DNA of 64,000 nucleotides, taken from positions 744,001 to 808,000 of the forward strand of contig CAVQOH010000001.1 of assembly GCA_963714405.1 (NCBI GenBank), read 5' to 3'. The position numbers were made by a program, and so were the translations under genes. This document shows positions 53,304-63,710 of the stretch, piece after piece (position 1 is the stretch's first letter; each line of letters begins with the position of its first letter). Under the pieces are notes generated by a model. That model saw only the letters and a program-made list of their open reading frames with translations. It did no database searches and had not been told where the DNA came from. This DNA is from JAZGGS01 sp963714405. Its GTDB lineage: Bacteria > Bacteroidota > Ignavibacteria > Ignavibacteriales > Ignavibacteriaceae.

Positions 53304-53969
53304 TTAAGCTGTTTTAATTTCTTTTTTATTAAACGGCATACCAAATGACCTTAATAATTCATAACATTCATTATCTGTTTTAGCAGTAGAAACCAATGTT
53401 ATATCCATACCCATTACTTTGGTTACTTTATCAACATTTATTTCCGGAAAAATAATCTGTTCTTTAACACCAAGTGTAAAATTACCTCTTCCATCAAAAG
53501 ATTTATCCGATAATCCTCTAAAATCTCTAACTCTTGGTAGAGCAACATTTACTAGTCTGTCAAGAAACTCGTACATTCTTTCGCGCCGTAAAGTAACCAT
53601 TGTACCAATATTAACCCCTTCTCTTAATTTAAAGTTAGAGATGGATTTTTTGGCTTTTCTAATTGATGGTTTCTGCCCTGCAATTGCTTCAAGTTCTTTA
53701 TTTGCTTCTTCGAGCACTTTAGAATCGGCAACAGCAGCACCAACACCCATATTTATTACAATTTTAGTAAGTTTTGGCACCATCATAACATTGCTGTAAC
53801 CAAAAGTTTTCATGAGCTGTGGAACGATATCTGATTTATAATATTCATGTAACCGTGTTGGTATCTTTACTTCGGGCACAGAGGATTTCTTATCAGATTT
53901 TTTTTCAGATCCTGCTTTTTGTTTTACTTTTTTATCTGATGTTTCTTTCTTTGTTTTCTTCTCAGCCAT
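53304..53969 (-). CDS. rplE: 50S ribosomal protein L5, N-terminally extended
   Basis: 221 residues from the ATG at 53969 (MAEKKTKKETSDKK), with AAAGG upstream. The first 40 residues are a Lys/Ser/Glu-rich extension absent from typical L5 (about 180 residues); the core starts at RLHEYYKSDIVPQLMKTF and has SNFKLREGVNIGTMVTLR. The extension is likely disordered. Confidence 0.95.
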   Translation of the reverse strand: MAEKKTKKETSDKKVKQKAGSEKKSDKKSSVPEVKIPTRLHEYYKSDIVPQLMKTFGYSNVMMVPKLTKIVINMGVGAAVADSKVLEEANKELEAIAGQKPSIRKAKKSISNFKLREGVNIGTMVTLRRERMYEFLDRLVNVALPRVRDFRGLSDKSFDGRGNFTLGVKEQIIFPEINVDKVTKVMGMDITLVSTAKTDNECYELLRSFGMPFNKKEIKTA

Positions 53970-54001
53970 TTTAACTAACAACCTTTATAAAAATCATTTT
54001 A

Positions 54002-54329
54002 TTATTGAATCATTTCACCAGTAACTCTGCTGATACGGGCTATTTTCTTTTTCCCGGTTTTCTCATCCAAAATAATCTGAGATCCAATTCGTGTTGGTTC
54101 ATTATTAGTAGGATCTAATATCATTACATTCGAAACATGAATTGAGGCCTCTTTTTCCAATATTCCACCCTGTGGATTTTTTTGGTTTGGTTTTGTATGC
54201 CTTTTTCTCAGATTTAATGCCTTCAATAATTATCCTGGATGTTTTAGGAAAAACTTTTAATACTTTACCAGTTTTACCTCTATCATTACCGGCAATTACA
54301 ACTACATTATCATTTTTTCTAATTTTCAT
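54002..54329 (-). CDS. rplX: 50S ribosomal protein L24, one frameshift
   Basis: About 108 residues. The N-terminal part from 54329 (MKIRKNDNVVVIAGNDRGKTG) and the C-terminal part ending at 54002 (RHTKPNQKNPQGGILEKEAS, then SRVTGEMIQ) lie in different frames. Removing one base in the T-run at 54213-54215 joins them into a normal KOW-domain L24. Probable sequencing error. Confidence 0.93.
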
Positions 54330-54343
54330 CTGATTCTCAATAT

Positions 54344-54712
54344 TTATAAAACTTCTGGTGCTAATGAAACAATTTTCATATATTGTTTTTCTCTTAATTC
54401 GCGTGCAACCGGTCCAAAAATACGAGTTCCTCTTGGTTCGTTTTGTGGATTTATAAGAACAGCAGCATTTTCATCAAAGCGAATGTAAGATCCATCTTTT
54501 CTGCGCACCTCTTTTTTAGTTCTAACAATAACAGCCCTGGAAACTTCACCCTTTTTTACGGCACCGTTTGGCACAGCACTTTTAACTGTAACAACAATAA
54601 GATCTCCAACACTGGCATATCTGCGTTTGCTTCCGCCCAAAACACGAATGCATCGTATTTTTTTTGCGCCAGAGTTATCTGCTACAACTAAATTTGTTTC
54701 TACTAAAATCAT
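54344..54712 (-). CDS. rplN: 50S ribosomal protein L14
   Basis: 122 residues; VVADNSGAKKIRCIRVLGG and the ENAAVLINPQNEPRGTRIFGP segment are near-invariant. Confidence 0.97.
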   Translation of the reverse strand: MILVETNLVVADNSGAKKIRCIRVLGGSKRRYASVGDLIVVTVKSAVPNGAVKKGEVSRAVIVRTKKEVRRKDGSYIRFDENAAVLINPQNEPRGTRIFGPVARELREKQYMKIVSLAPEVL

Positions 54713-54732
54713 CTTTTTACAAACTCCTTATG

Positions 54733-54990
54733 CTACTTGGCTTTCTCAATAATTTCTACTAACCGCCATCTTTTCCTAGAACTAATGGGTCGAGTTTCCA
54801 TAATCTTTACTTTATCACCTAAATTGCATTCACCTTTTTCATCATGCGCTAACAATTTAGTTGTTTTCTTAAAGTACTTTTTATAAATAGGATGAGGAAC
54901 TTGCCTTTCTATAGCAACAGTAATGGTTTTATCCATTTTATTGCTAACAACTAATCCGGTTCTCATTTTCCTTAAGCCGCGTTTTATCAT
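54733..54990 (-). CDS. rpsQ: 30S ribosomal protein S17
   Basis: 85 residues; RTGLVVSNKMDKTITVAIER and KVKIMETRPISSRKRWRLVEI are typical. It starts 3 bp after rpmC. Confidence 0.96.
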   Translation of the reverse strand: MIKRGLRKMRTGLVVSNKMDKTITVAIERQVPHPIYKKYFKKTTKLLAHDEKGECNLGDKVKIMETRPISSRKRWRLVEIIEKAK

Positions 54991-54992
54991 GA

Positions 54993-55229
54993 TTAAGCTT
55001 TAGCTCCTTCTTTTAATTCATTAGCGGCAGCTACTTTTTCTGCCCTTTCTCTTTCTGCAAGAACAGTTCTCATCTTTGCAATATCTTTCTTAATTATTTT
55101 TAACTTAGCAGTATTTGTAAGCTGCTTAAGCTGATGTGCAAACCTTAAATCCACAAGGTTACGTTCTTCCTCTTCAACCCGCTGAAGTATTTCTTCAGTT
55201 TTCATTTCTCTTATTTCGTGAATTTTCAT
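54993..55229 (-). CDS. rpmC: 50S ribosomal protein L29
   Basis: 78 residues; MKIHEIREMKTEEILQRVEE and LRFAHQLKQLTNTAKLKIIKK. A short Ala/Glu-rich tail follows. Confidence 0.95.
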   Translation of the reverse strand: MKIHEIREMKTEEILQRVEEEERNLVDLRFAHQLKQLTNTAKLKIIKKDIAKMRTVLAERERAEKVAAANELKEGAKA

Positions 55230-55245
55230 TTCTCTGTCTTTATAA

Positions 55246-55662
55246 TTATTCGTAATCAGGTCTTGATACTACTTTAGTTTTTATTGGTAACTTGTACGAG
55301 CAAAGTTTTAAAGCTTCTGTTGCTAAAGACTTAGAAACACCTGCAACTTCAAATAAAATTCGGCCGGGTTTTACAACCGCAACCCAAAACTCCGGTGCAC
55401 CTTTACCTTTTCCCATTCTTGTTTCTAAAGGTTTTTTAGAAACTGGCTTATCCGGAAAAATCCGTATCCAGACTTTTCCATCTCTTTTCATTTTTCTGGT
55501 AAGAGCAACACGACAAGCTTCTATTTGTCGGCTGGTAATCCAATGTGGCTCTAAAGCTTTTAAACCAAAATCACCAAAATTAACATTGCTGCCGCGTTTA
55601 GCTTTTCCTGCCATCCTTCCGCGCTGAGATTTCCTATATTTTACTCTTTTGGGCATTAACAT
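55246..55662 (-). CDS. rplP: 50S ribosomal protein L16
   Basis: 138 residues. The ATG at 55662 (MLMPKRVKYRKSQRG) is preferred over one two codons later, because it matches the usual MLQPKRTK start and the ribosome binding site AAGGAG is at the right distance. Core motifs AKRGSNVNFGDFGLKALEP and RMGKGKGAPEFWVAVVKPG. Confidence 0.96.
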   Translation of the reverse strand: MLMPKRVKYRKSQRGRMAGKAKRGSNVNFGDFGLKALEPHWITSRQIEACRVALTRKMKRDGKVWIRIFPDKPVSKKPLETRMGKGKGAPEFWVAVVKPGRILFEVAGVSKSLATEALKLCSYKLPIKTKVVSRPDYE

Positions 55663-55683
55663 AATTTAAAACTCCTTTGGGTA

Positions 55684-56325
55684 TTACTCCGAAACTCGTT
55701 TGCCTAAAATTTCACCCTTGCAAATCCAGACTTTTATTCCAATCGATCCGTAAACCGTTTCGGCTCTCGCAACATTATAATCAATATCCGCACGTAAAGT
55801 GTGCAGCGGTATTCTTCCATCCTTATATTGTTCAGTCCTTGCCATTTCTGCACCGCCTAATCTTCCAGAACACATAATTCTTATTCCTTCGGCTCCCATT
55901 CTCATAGCTGCTGTTATAGACATCTTCATTGCTCTTCTAAACGAAATTCTGCCTTTAAGCTGGTTTGCAATATTCTCACCCACCAGGTAGGCATCCAATT
56001 CAGGTCTCTTGATTTCAGAAATTTGAATTTTTACATCCTTTTCAGTTATTTGTTTCAACTCCTGTTCAAGTTGAGTTATTTCTTTTCCACTTTTACCAAT
56101 AACAACTCCAGGTCTCGAAGTGTGTATTGTAAGAATAATATTTTTCGATGTTCTGTCAATAACAATTCTGGAAATTCCAGCTTTCTTCAACCTATTTCTT
56201 ATGTAGCTTCGCAGCCTGGCGTCCTCTTTAATTTTGGGCGCATAACTTTTATTTTCGTACCAATTAGATTCCCAACCTCTAATTATTCCAACTCTTAATC
56301 CTATAGGGTGTGCTTTCTGTCCCAA
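55684..56325 (-). CDS. rpsC: 30S ribosomal protein S3
   Basis: 213 residues with the KH domain (VVIGKSGKEITQLEQEL) and the C-terminal domain (GRLGGAEMARTEQYKDGRIPLHTLRADI). Confidence 0.97.
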   Translation of the reverse strand: MGQKAHPIGLRVGIIRGWESNWYENKSYAPKIKEDARLRSYIRNRLKKAGISRIVIDRTSKNIILTIHTSRPGVVIGKSGKEITQLEQELKQITEKDVKIQISEIKRPELDAYLVGENIANQLKGRISFRRAMKMSITAAMRMGAEGIRIMCSGRLGGAEMARTEQYKDGRIPLHTLRADIDYNVARAETVYGSIGIKVWICKGEILGKRVSE

Positions 56326-56340
56326 AAATATCCTCCTGAA

Positions 56341-56685
56341 TTATACCTTAGTTGCTACTATAATTGTTAAATGACATGATCTTTTTCTAATTCTATAAGC
56401 CCTTCCCATTGGTGCGGGGCTGATTCTTTTTAGCATAGGACCTGAGTTTACGAATATTTCCTTTACAAATAATTCTTCAGGTTCTACTCTTGTGGAATCA
56501 TCAAGATTCATCAGGTTCGAAACTGCAGATCTAAGAACTTTTTCAGCATCGTTTGATGCATGTTTTGTAGAAAAATGAAGAACTTCCATTGCCTTATCAA
56601 CCGATAATCCTCTAATCAAATCAATTACTAGTCTCATCTTTCTAGGTGATGAACCAATAAATCTATGTACAGCTCTTGCTTCCAT
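56341..56685 (-). CDS. rplV: 50S ribosomal protein L22
   Basis: 114 residues; SSPRKMRLVIDLIRGLSVD and the C-terminal loop RISPAPMGRAYRIRKRSCHL that reaches the exit tunnel. Confidence 0.96.
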   Translation of the reverse strand: MEARAVHRFIGSSPRKMRLVIDLIRGLSVDKAMEVLHFSTKHASNDAEKVLRSAVSNLMNLDDSTRVEPEELFVKEIFVNSGPMLKRISPAPMGRAYRIRKRSCHLTIIVATKV

Positions 56686-56709
56686 CTTAAAAAACCTATT
56701 AAATATTAT

Positions 56710-56997
56710 TTAGCCCTTTCTTGCAGCTTTTTCAGCTTTAGTACCAGGGTGTCCTCTAAAAATTCTTGTTGGTGAAAATTCGCCCAGTTTGTGCCCAACC
56801 ATGTTTTCCGTTATAAAAACAGGAATCATTTTATTACCGTTATGAACCGCAATGGTATGACCTACAAAGTCCGGTGTTATTGTTGAAGCACGGGACCAAG
56901 TCTTAACGATTTTTTTCTGATTTGTTTCGTTAAGCTTATTTACTTTTTCCGCTAATTTATAATCAACGAAAGGGCCTTTTTTTACTGATCTTGGCAT
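56710..56997 (-). CDS. rpsS: 30S ribosomal protein S19
   Basis: 95 residues; MPRSVKKGPFVDYKL start, KTWSRASTITPDFVGHTIAVHNG and the KLGEFSPTRIFRGH end are typical. Confidence 0.97.
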   Translation of the reverse strand: MPRSVKKGPFVDYKLAEKVNKLNETNQKKIVKTWSRASTITPDFVGHTIAVHNGNKMIPVFITENMVGHKLGEFSPTRIFRGHPGTKAEKAARKG

Positions 56998-57006
56998 AGT
57001 ACCTTT

Positions 57007-57834
57007 TTACTTTTTACGTCTTTTAATTATAAATCTGTTTGATTCTTTATTCTTTTTCCTTGTTTTTAATCCTTTAGCCTTCTGTCCCCAGGGTGAAACA
57101 GGATGACCGCCACCAGAAGTTTTGCCCTCACCCCCACCCATAGGGTGATCTACAGGGTTCATTGCAACACCTCTTACATTAGGTCTGCGGCCTAACCATC
57201 TTGAACGTCCGGCTTTTCCAAGGCTTATATTTTCATGATCCGTATTTCCTACTTCGCCATAGGTAGCTACGCAATTCAATCTCACTAATCTTACTTCACC
57301 TGATGGCATTTTTAACTGTGCGTTATTTCCTTCCTTAGCCATAAGTTGTATTGCCACACCTGCACTTCTACCAAGCTGCCCACCTTTACCAGGTTTTAAT
57401 TCAACATTATGTATAAAGCTACCAAGAGGCATTTCTGATAACGGAAGTGCGTTACCTATTGCAATTTCACTTCCAGGGCCTGAACTAATATTATCTCCAA
57501 CTTTTAATCCGTTTGGTGCAAGAATATATCTTTTTTCACCATCAGCATAATGTAATAAAGCAATTCGTGCAGATCTGTTAGGATCATATTCAATAGAAAA
57601 TACTTTTGCTGGAATACCAGTTTTATCTCTTTTAAAATCAATAATTCTGTATCTTCTTTTATGTCCGCCACCTCTATGAAAAGATGTTATTCTACCTTTG
57701 TTATTTCTGCCACCAGATTTTTTTAACGGTGCGGTTAAAGATTTTTCAGGAGTACTTTTTGTAACTTCATCAAAAGTTGCACTACTTCTAAATCTCGTAC
57801 CCGGTGTAATCGGTTTAAATTTTTTTATTGCCAT
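57007..57834 (-). CDS. rplB: 50S ribosomal protein L2
   Basis: 275 residues; AIKKFKPITPGTRF start and the peptidyl-transferase-proximal GVAMNPVDHPMGGGEGKTSG with the key His. Intact, in contrast to its upstream neighbours. Confidence 0.97.
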   Translation of the reverse strand: MAIKKFKPITPGTRFRSSATFDEVTKSTPEKSLTAPLKKSGGRNNKGRITSFHRGGGHKRRYRIIDFKRDKTGIPAKVFSIEYDPNRSARIALLHYADGEKRYILAPNGLKVGDNISSGPGSEIAIGNALPLSEMPLGSFIHNVELKPGKGGQLGRSAGVAIQLMAKEGNNAQLKMPSGEVRLVRLNCVATYGEVGNTDHENISLGKAGRSRWLGRRPNVRGVAMNPVDHPMGGGEGKTSGGGHPVSPWGQKAKGLKTRKKNKESNRFIIKRRKK

Positions 57835-57858
57835 TTAATTAACCTTATTTCAGTATCC

Positions 57859-58154
57859 TTATACTTCTTCAAATAGTTCTATTGAGTCACCTTCTTTAAG
57901 CGTAACAATTGCTTTTTTATATTTTGCAGTTTTACCTGTAAATCTTCCGCTTTTTCTAAACTGAGTTTTAGTTTTACCCGGATGATTGATAGTTTTTACA
58001 TCAACTACTTTTACTTCAAATTTTTTTTCAATTGCTTTTGCAATTTCAATTTTATTAGCTTTTGGATTAACAAGAAAACCATACTTGCTTATGTTCAGTA
58101 CTAAGTGAAGTCATCTTTTCAGTTATCAAGAGGTCTTATTAATATCTGGTGCAT
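57859..58154 (-). CDS. rplW: 50S ribosomal protein L23, two frameshifts
   Basis: Starts at 58154 (MHQILIRPL) after AGGAGGTAGC, and ends at 57859 (EGDSIELFEEV). Two single-base insertions, one after the CCTCTT of RPL and one near CAAGTATGG, break the frame; removing them gives ITEKMTSLSTEHKQYGFLVNPKA, a normal L23 of about 97 residues. No open frame long enough exists without that correction, so automated annotation would miss it. Confidence 0.88.
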
Positions 58155-58163
58155 ATTATTTAG

Positions 58164-58805
58164 CTACCTCCTTCTTCTGTTATCATTCAAAAGTGTTTTT
58201 ATAACATCAACAGCACTTTTTTGCATTATAAGAACCTGGTTATTCAATATATCATAAGTCGAAGCTTCAATAGCTTCAAAACTTTTACTTTAGAAATATT
58301 TCTGCCGGATTTATAATAATGTTATCATTGTATCCGGTTAAGAACAATACTCTTTTTCCATTTGCATTAAATGCATCTAACATATTTGCAAACTCTTTTG
58401 TTTTTGGTGTTCAAAAGAAAAATCTTCAACAACCATTAATTGTTCATCTTTAACTTTATAGCTCAACGCAGATTTTCTGGCAAGGCGTTTTACTTTTTTA
58501 GGAAGATGCTGGTTGTAATTTCTTGGTCGCGGTCCAAAAATTGTTCCACCGCCAACCCATAAAGGTGATCTGGTTGTACCAGCACTTGCAGCACCTCTTC
58601 CTTTTTGCCTCCATGGTTTTCTTCCACCGCCTCTAACTTCACTTCTTTCTTTGGCTTTATGTGTTCCCTGCCTTTGATTAGCAAAATAAGCTTTTACAGA
58701 CAAGATAAATTGCATGATCGTTCGGTTCAATTCCAAACACATCATCAGCTAATTTAATTTTTTTCCTGAAGTACTACCATCTATTTTATAAATATCTAAA
58801 GTCAT
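58164..58805 (-). CDS. rplD: 50S ribosomal protein L4, frameshifted
   Basis: Starts at 58805 (MTLDIYKIDGSTS) and ends at 58164 (VDVIKTLLNDNRRRR). The intact central part is GGGRKPWRQKGRGAASAGTTRSPLWVGGG, the tunnel loop of L4. Frame breaks occur at about 58700-58760 and again at about 58400-58380. Normal length is about 210 residues. L4 often represses the S10 operon. Confidence 0.9.
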
Positions 58806-58817
58806 TTATTAACCAAA

Positions 58818-59448
58818 TTAATTCTTTATCAATTCTACAATTGAATTTACTGAGCCCGGAACAGCACCTTTAATCATTATCAGATTTTCTTCAGGAACAA
58901 TTTTGGCAACCAAATAGAATTTGATACATGTAACATTATCAAATCCAGTTCTTCCACCCATTCGCTGTCCTTTAAATACTCTTGACGGATAAGAACTTTG
59001 TCCTATGGAACCGGGAGCTCTTAATCTATCACTTTGCCCGTGTGTTGTTCCGCCAACACCGCCAAATCCATGTCGTTTCATAACACCCTGAAAACCTTTT
59101 CCAATGCTTCTGCCTCTAACTTTAATTCTTTCACCTTCCTGAAATATTTCAACTTTTACATCGTCTCCAACTTTGAGTTGCTCTGTAAATCAAATCCCTT
59201 AAATTCTTTTAACATTTCTGCAGGTGTAAATTATTTTTCTTATAATATCCAATTAAAGGTTTGCTAATATTCTTTTCTTTTTTAGAGCCATAACCAATCT
59301 GAACAGCATTGTAGCCATCATTTATCTTTTGTTTTTATGGCAACAACTTTACATGGTTCAGCTTCTGAATAACCGTAACAGGTATCAGATCACCATCTGG
59401 ATTAAAGATACTTGTCATTCCTATTTTTTTACCTAACATACCAGCCAT
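58818..59448 (-). CDS. rplC: 50S ribosomal protein L3, frameshifted
   Basis: Starts at 59448 (MAGMLGKKIGMTSIF) after GATGGAG, and ends at 58818. The C-terminal part (HGFGGVGGTTHGQSDRLRAPGSIGQ, QRMGGRTGFDNVT) is intact from 59081 down. The frame is broken several times between 59080 and 59400. Expected length about 210 residues. Confidence 0.9.
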
Positions 59449-59467
59449 CTCAGCTCCATCTTTCAAA

Positions 59468-59778
59468 TTAAAGTTTTATCTCGATATCTACACCCGCCGG
59501 AATATCCAATTTACTCAGCGAGTCAACAGTTTTATTATTAGAGTTATGAATATCAATAATTCTTTTATGCGCTCTTGTTTCAAATTGTTCACGCGATTTT
59601 TTATCAACGTGTGGCGATCTTAAAACAGTATAAACGTGTTCTCTTTAGTTGGCAAAGGAATTGGTCCTGATACTACAGCTCCAGTGCTTTTAACTGTTTT
59701 TATTATCTTTTCAGTCGATTTATCAATCAAAATATGATCGTACGATTTCAATTTTATTCTAATCTTTTGTCCGGGCAC
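59468..59778 (-). CDS. rpsJ: 30S ribosomal protein S10, one frameshift
   Basis: Starts with GTG at 59778 (PGQKIRIKLKSYDHILIDKS) after AAGGAG; an ATG just upstream is followed at once by a stop. One base is missing near 59640 (PTK, then REHVYTVLRSPHVDKKSREQ). The end is KLDIPAGVDIEIKL. Corrected length 103 residues, normal for S10. Confidence 0.9.
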
Positions 59779-59858
59779 TTACATAACTCCTTATTAATTA
59801 ACACAAATCGAAAAGGGAGCAGAAACTCTCTTTCCATTAAATATTATTACTTTATTAC

Positions 59859-61069
59859 TTATTCAAGAATCTTTGTTACAACACCAGCACCAACAGTTCT
59901 GCCACCTTCACGGATAGCAAATCTTAATCCTTCTTCCATTGCAATTTCAGTAATAAGTCTAACTGATAAGCTTAACATTATCACCAGGCATAACCATTTC
60001 TGTTCCTTCAGGTAAAGTAGCTACACCGGTTACATCAGTTGTTCTAAAATAAAACTGTGGTCTATAACCATTAAAGAAAGGTGTATGTCTTCCACCTTCA
60101 TCTTTAGAAAGAATATATACTTCACCTTCAAATTTAGTATGAGGTGTAATTGAACCAGTTTTGGCAAATACCATTCCTCTTTCAATTTCATCTTTATCAA
60201 TACCTCTTAACAGAATACCTGCATTATCACCAGCCATTGCAGATTCCAAGTTCTTTTCTGAACATTTCAACACCGGTAACAACTGTTTTTTTGTGAAGTC
60301 CAAGACCAATAAGTTCAACTTCTTCCTGAATTTTCACCTGTCCTCTTTCTACTCTACCAGTAGCAACAGTTCCTCGACCTGTAATTGAGAATACATCCTC
60401 AACCGGCATTAAGAATGGTTTATCTGTATCTCTTTCAGGAATTGGAATATAACTATCTACTGCATCCATTAATTCCCAAACACATTTTAATCTTTCATCT
60501 TCAGGATCTGCATCGAGCTTGCAGCGCTTCTAATGCCTTTAAGTGCTGAACCTTGAATTATAGGAATTTCATCTCCAGGAAATTCATATTCATTTAATAA
60601 GATCTCTTAATTCAACTTCAACAAGTTCAAGTAATTCAGGATCATCTACCATATCAACTTTATTCATAAAAACAACAATTTTAGGTACACCAACCTGGCG
60701 TGCAAGAAGAATATGCTCTCTGGTTTGTGGCATTGGACCATCTGTAGCTGCAACAACCAAAATTGCTCCATCCATCTGTGCTGCACCGGTGATCATATTT
60801 TTTACATAATCAGCATGTCCAGGGCAATCAACATGAGCATAATGTCTGTTTTCTGTTGAATATTCTACGTGTGCTGTAGCAATGGTAATGCCTCTCTCTT
60901 TTTCTTCAGGTGCATTATCAATACTATCAAATGTTCTTATTTCAGATAAGCCTTTTTTGGCAAGAGCCATTGTGATGGCAGCTGTTAATGTTGTTTTACC
61001 ATGATCCACATGACCAATTGTACCAACATTAACGTGAGGCTTACTCCTATCAAATTTTTCTTTTGCCAT
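59859..61069 (-). CDS. tuf: Elongation factor Tu, about five indels
   Basis: Starts at 61069 (MAKEKFDRSKPHVNVGTIGHVDHGKTTLT) and ends at 59859 (GAGVVTKILE). G1 GHVDHGKT, G3 DCPGH and G4 NKVD are present. Frame breaks at about 60600, 60530, 60505, 60250 and 59970 separate stretches that together match all of EF-Tu. An essential factor cannot be so broken, so these are sequence errors. Located between fusA and rpsJ. Confidence 0.93.
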
Positions 61070-61115
61070 CGTTATCTCCTTTTTATTTTTCTTGTATTAA
61101 TTAATTCTAATTTAC

Positions 61116-63219
61116 TTAAGCAGTAGCTGTTGATTTTTTACCTAATTGATTTTTCTGTAATTTCTTCAGCAGATTGATTTTGGAACTTCAGAATAATGTT
61201 CAAACTGCATCGAATAAATTGCTCTTCCCTGTGTCATCGATCTTAATATTGTTGCATAACCAAACATTTCAGAAAGTGGTACAAGTGCATTAATTACCTG
61301 TGCATCTTTTCTTGCCGAAAATCCTTCAATCTTTCCTCTTCGGGAATTTAAATCACCCATTACATCTCCCAGATATTCTTCAGGAGTAACAACTTCCACA
61401 GACATAATTGGTTCAAGTAAAACGGGTTTAGCTTTTCGCGATACCATCTTTAAATGCCATTGATCCTGCAACTTTAAAAGATATTTCATCTGAATCAACA
61501 TCGTGATAAGAACCATCATATAATTTTGCTTTAATATCTACTACCGGAAATCCTGCAACAACACCATTTCTCATTGCTTCTTGTATTCCGGCTGATACAG
61601 AAGCAATATATTCTCTGGGTACCGCACCTCCAACTATTCCATTTATAAATTCATATCCTTTACCAGGTTCATTTGGTTCAATTTCAATCCAAACATGACC
61701 AAATTTACCTCTACCACCGGTTTGTTTAACAAATTTACCTTCTGCGGAGGCAGAACTTCGTAATTGTTTCTCTATATGCAACCTGTGGTTTACCAATATT
61801 TGCTTCAACTTTAAATTCTCGTTTCATTCTATCTACAAGAATTTCGAGATGAAGTTCACCCATTCCGCTAATTAATGTTTGCCCGGTTTCATCATCAACT
61901 TTTACTTTGAATGTAGGATCTTCATCAGCAAGCTTTGAAAGCGCTTCAGATAATTTATCCTGATCAGCTTTAGTTTTTGGTTCAATTGCAATTTGAATCA
62001 CAGGTTCAGGGAAAACAATTTTTTCTAAAATAATTGGTTCATCTTCAGTACAAAGTGTATCACCTGTTCTGGTATACTTTAAACCAACCACTGCAGCAAT
62101 ATCACCAGCTTGCACTTCCGCAATATCTTCACGATGATTTGCATGCATTTGAAGTAATCTTCCAATTCTTTCTTTTTTTCCGCTTACAGCATTATAAATG
62201 TAAGAACCCGATTTAAGAACGCCTGAATAAACTCTAAAGAAACAGAGCTTACCAACGTATGGATCATTTGCTATTTTAAATGCAAGTGCACTGAATTTTT
62301 CTTTGTTATCAATTTTTCTTACAACTGAATCATTCATACCTATATGATGAGCCTGAACAATTTTAGCATCAACTGGTGAAGGTAAAAATTCTATAACATA
62401 ATCTAAAAGTTTTTGTACACCTTTATTCTTAAATGCAGAACCACAAAGCACGGGAATTATTTTCAATTCAATGGTAGCTTTGCGCAGTACAGTTTTTATT
62501 TCATCAGGACTAATCTCTTTTCCATCAAGATATTTTTCCAGAAGGGTATCATCAATATCAGAAACTGCTTCAAGCATTTGAGTTCTATAAGTATTAGCTA
62601 ACTCCTCCAGATCTTTTGGAATTTCCATTTCTTCAAAAGTTGCACCGAGCGTTTCATCATGGTACATTCTTGCTTTGAACGAAATAAGATCAATTACACC
62701 CCTGAACAGATCACCTTCACCTATTGGAAGTGTTAATGGAATTGCATTAGCACCGAGTCTTTCCCTTATCATATTAAGTGCGTGATAAAAATCAGCACCA
62801 GTTCTATCCATTTTATTAATAAACGCAATTCGTGGTACACCATATTTATCTGCCTGGCGCCAAACTGTTTCTGATTGTGGTTCCACACCACCAACGGCAC
62901 AAAACAAAGCAACTGCACCATCTAAAACTCTTAAAGATCTTTCAACTTCAACAGTAAAATCAACATGTCCGGGTGTATCAATTATATTAATTTGATTATC
63001 ATTCCAATAGCATGTAGTAGCAGCACTGGTAATTGTAATTCCACGTTCTTTTTCCTGTTCCATCCAATCCATGGTTGCAGCACCATCATGTACTTCGCCT
63101 AAGCGATGTAGTTTACCAGTGTAGAACAGAATTCGTTCTGTTGTAGTGGTTTTACCGGCATCAATGTGAGCCATAATACCAATGTTTCTTACTTTTTTTA
63201 TGTCTACTCTATTCGTCAT
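61116..63219 (-). CDS. fusA: Elongation factor G, at least three indels
   Basis: Starts at 63219 (MTNRVDIKKVRNIGIMAHIDAGKTTTTERI). G3 DTPGHVDF and G4 NKMD are present. The frame breaks at about 61745, 61437 and 61165. Pieces give domain IV (KQTGGRGKFGHVWIEIEPN) and domain V (MSVEVVTPEEYLGDVMGDLNSRRG). The most likely stop is at 61116 with a GKKSTATA tail; another frame would stop near 61145. Confidence 0.93.
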
Positions 63220-63242
63220 TATCCTAAAATAAAATCTTTACA

Positions 63243-63710
63243 TTACCATTTAAAGTGGGCAAATGCTTTATTAGCTTCAGCCATTCTATGTGTATCGTCT
63301 TTTTTCTTTACAGCAGAACCTTCATTATTTGAAGCTGCAATTAGTTCCTGTGCTAATCTTTGCGCCATAGTTCTTTCGCTGCGCTGCCTAGAATAAATCT
63401 TTATCCATCTCATTGCAAGTGCAGTTCTTCTTTCAGGTCTTACTTCAGTTGGGACCTGATAAGTTGCACCACCTACTCTTCGACTTCTTACTTCAATTAA
63501 TGGTTGAACATTAGTTAATGCCTGATGGAAAACTTCCAAGCCGGGTTTTTTTGTTTTATCTTCAACCAGTTTGAATGCATCGTAAATAATTTTTCTTGCA
63601 GTAGCTTTTTTGCCTTCAAGCATAAGTGCATTTGTAAATTTTGCAACCGTTAAATCGTTAAATTTTGGATCAGGTTTTATAAACCTTTTTTCTGCTCTAC
63701 TTTTTCTCAT
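63243..63710 (-). CDS. rpsG: 30S ribosomal protein S7
   Basis: 155 residues; MRKSRAEKRFIKPDPKFNDL start and VRSRRVGGATYQVPTEVRPERR. Its start overlaps the rpsL stop by four bases (ATGA), indicating coupling. Confidence 0.97.
   Translation of the reverse strand: MRKSRAEKRFIKPDPKFNDLTVAKFTNALMLEGKKATARKIIYDAFKLVEDKTKKPGLEVFHQALTNVQPLIEVRSRRVGGATYQVPTEVRPERRTALAMRWIKIYSRQRSERTMAQRLAQELIAASNNEGSAVKKKDDTHRMAEANKAFAHFKW

Noticed and set aside
53419..53799. 126-codon + strand frame opposite rplE
   Set aside because: Antisense to a conserved ribosomal gene; no ribosome binding site or family.
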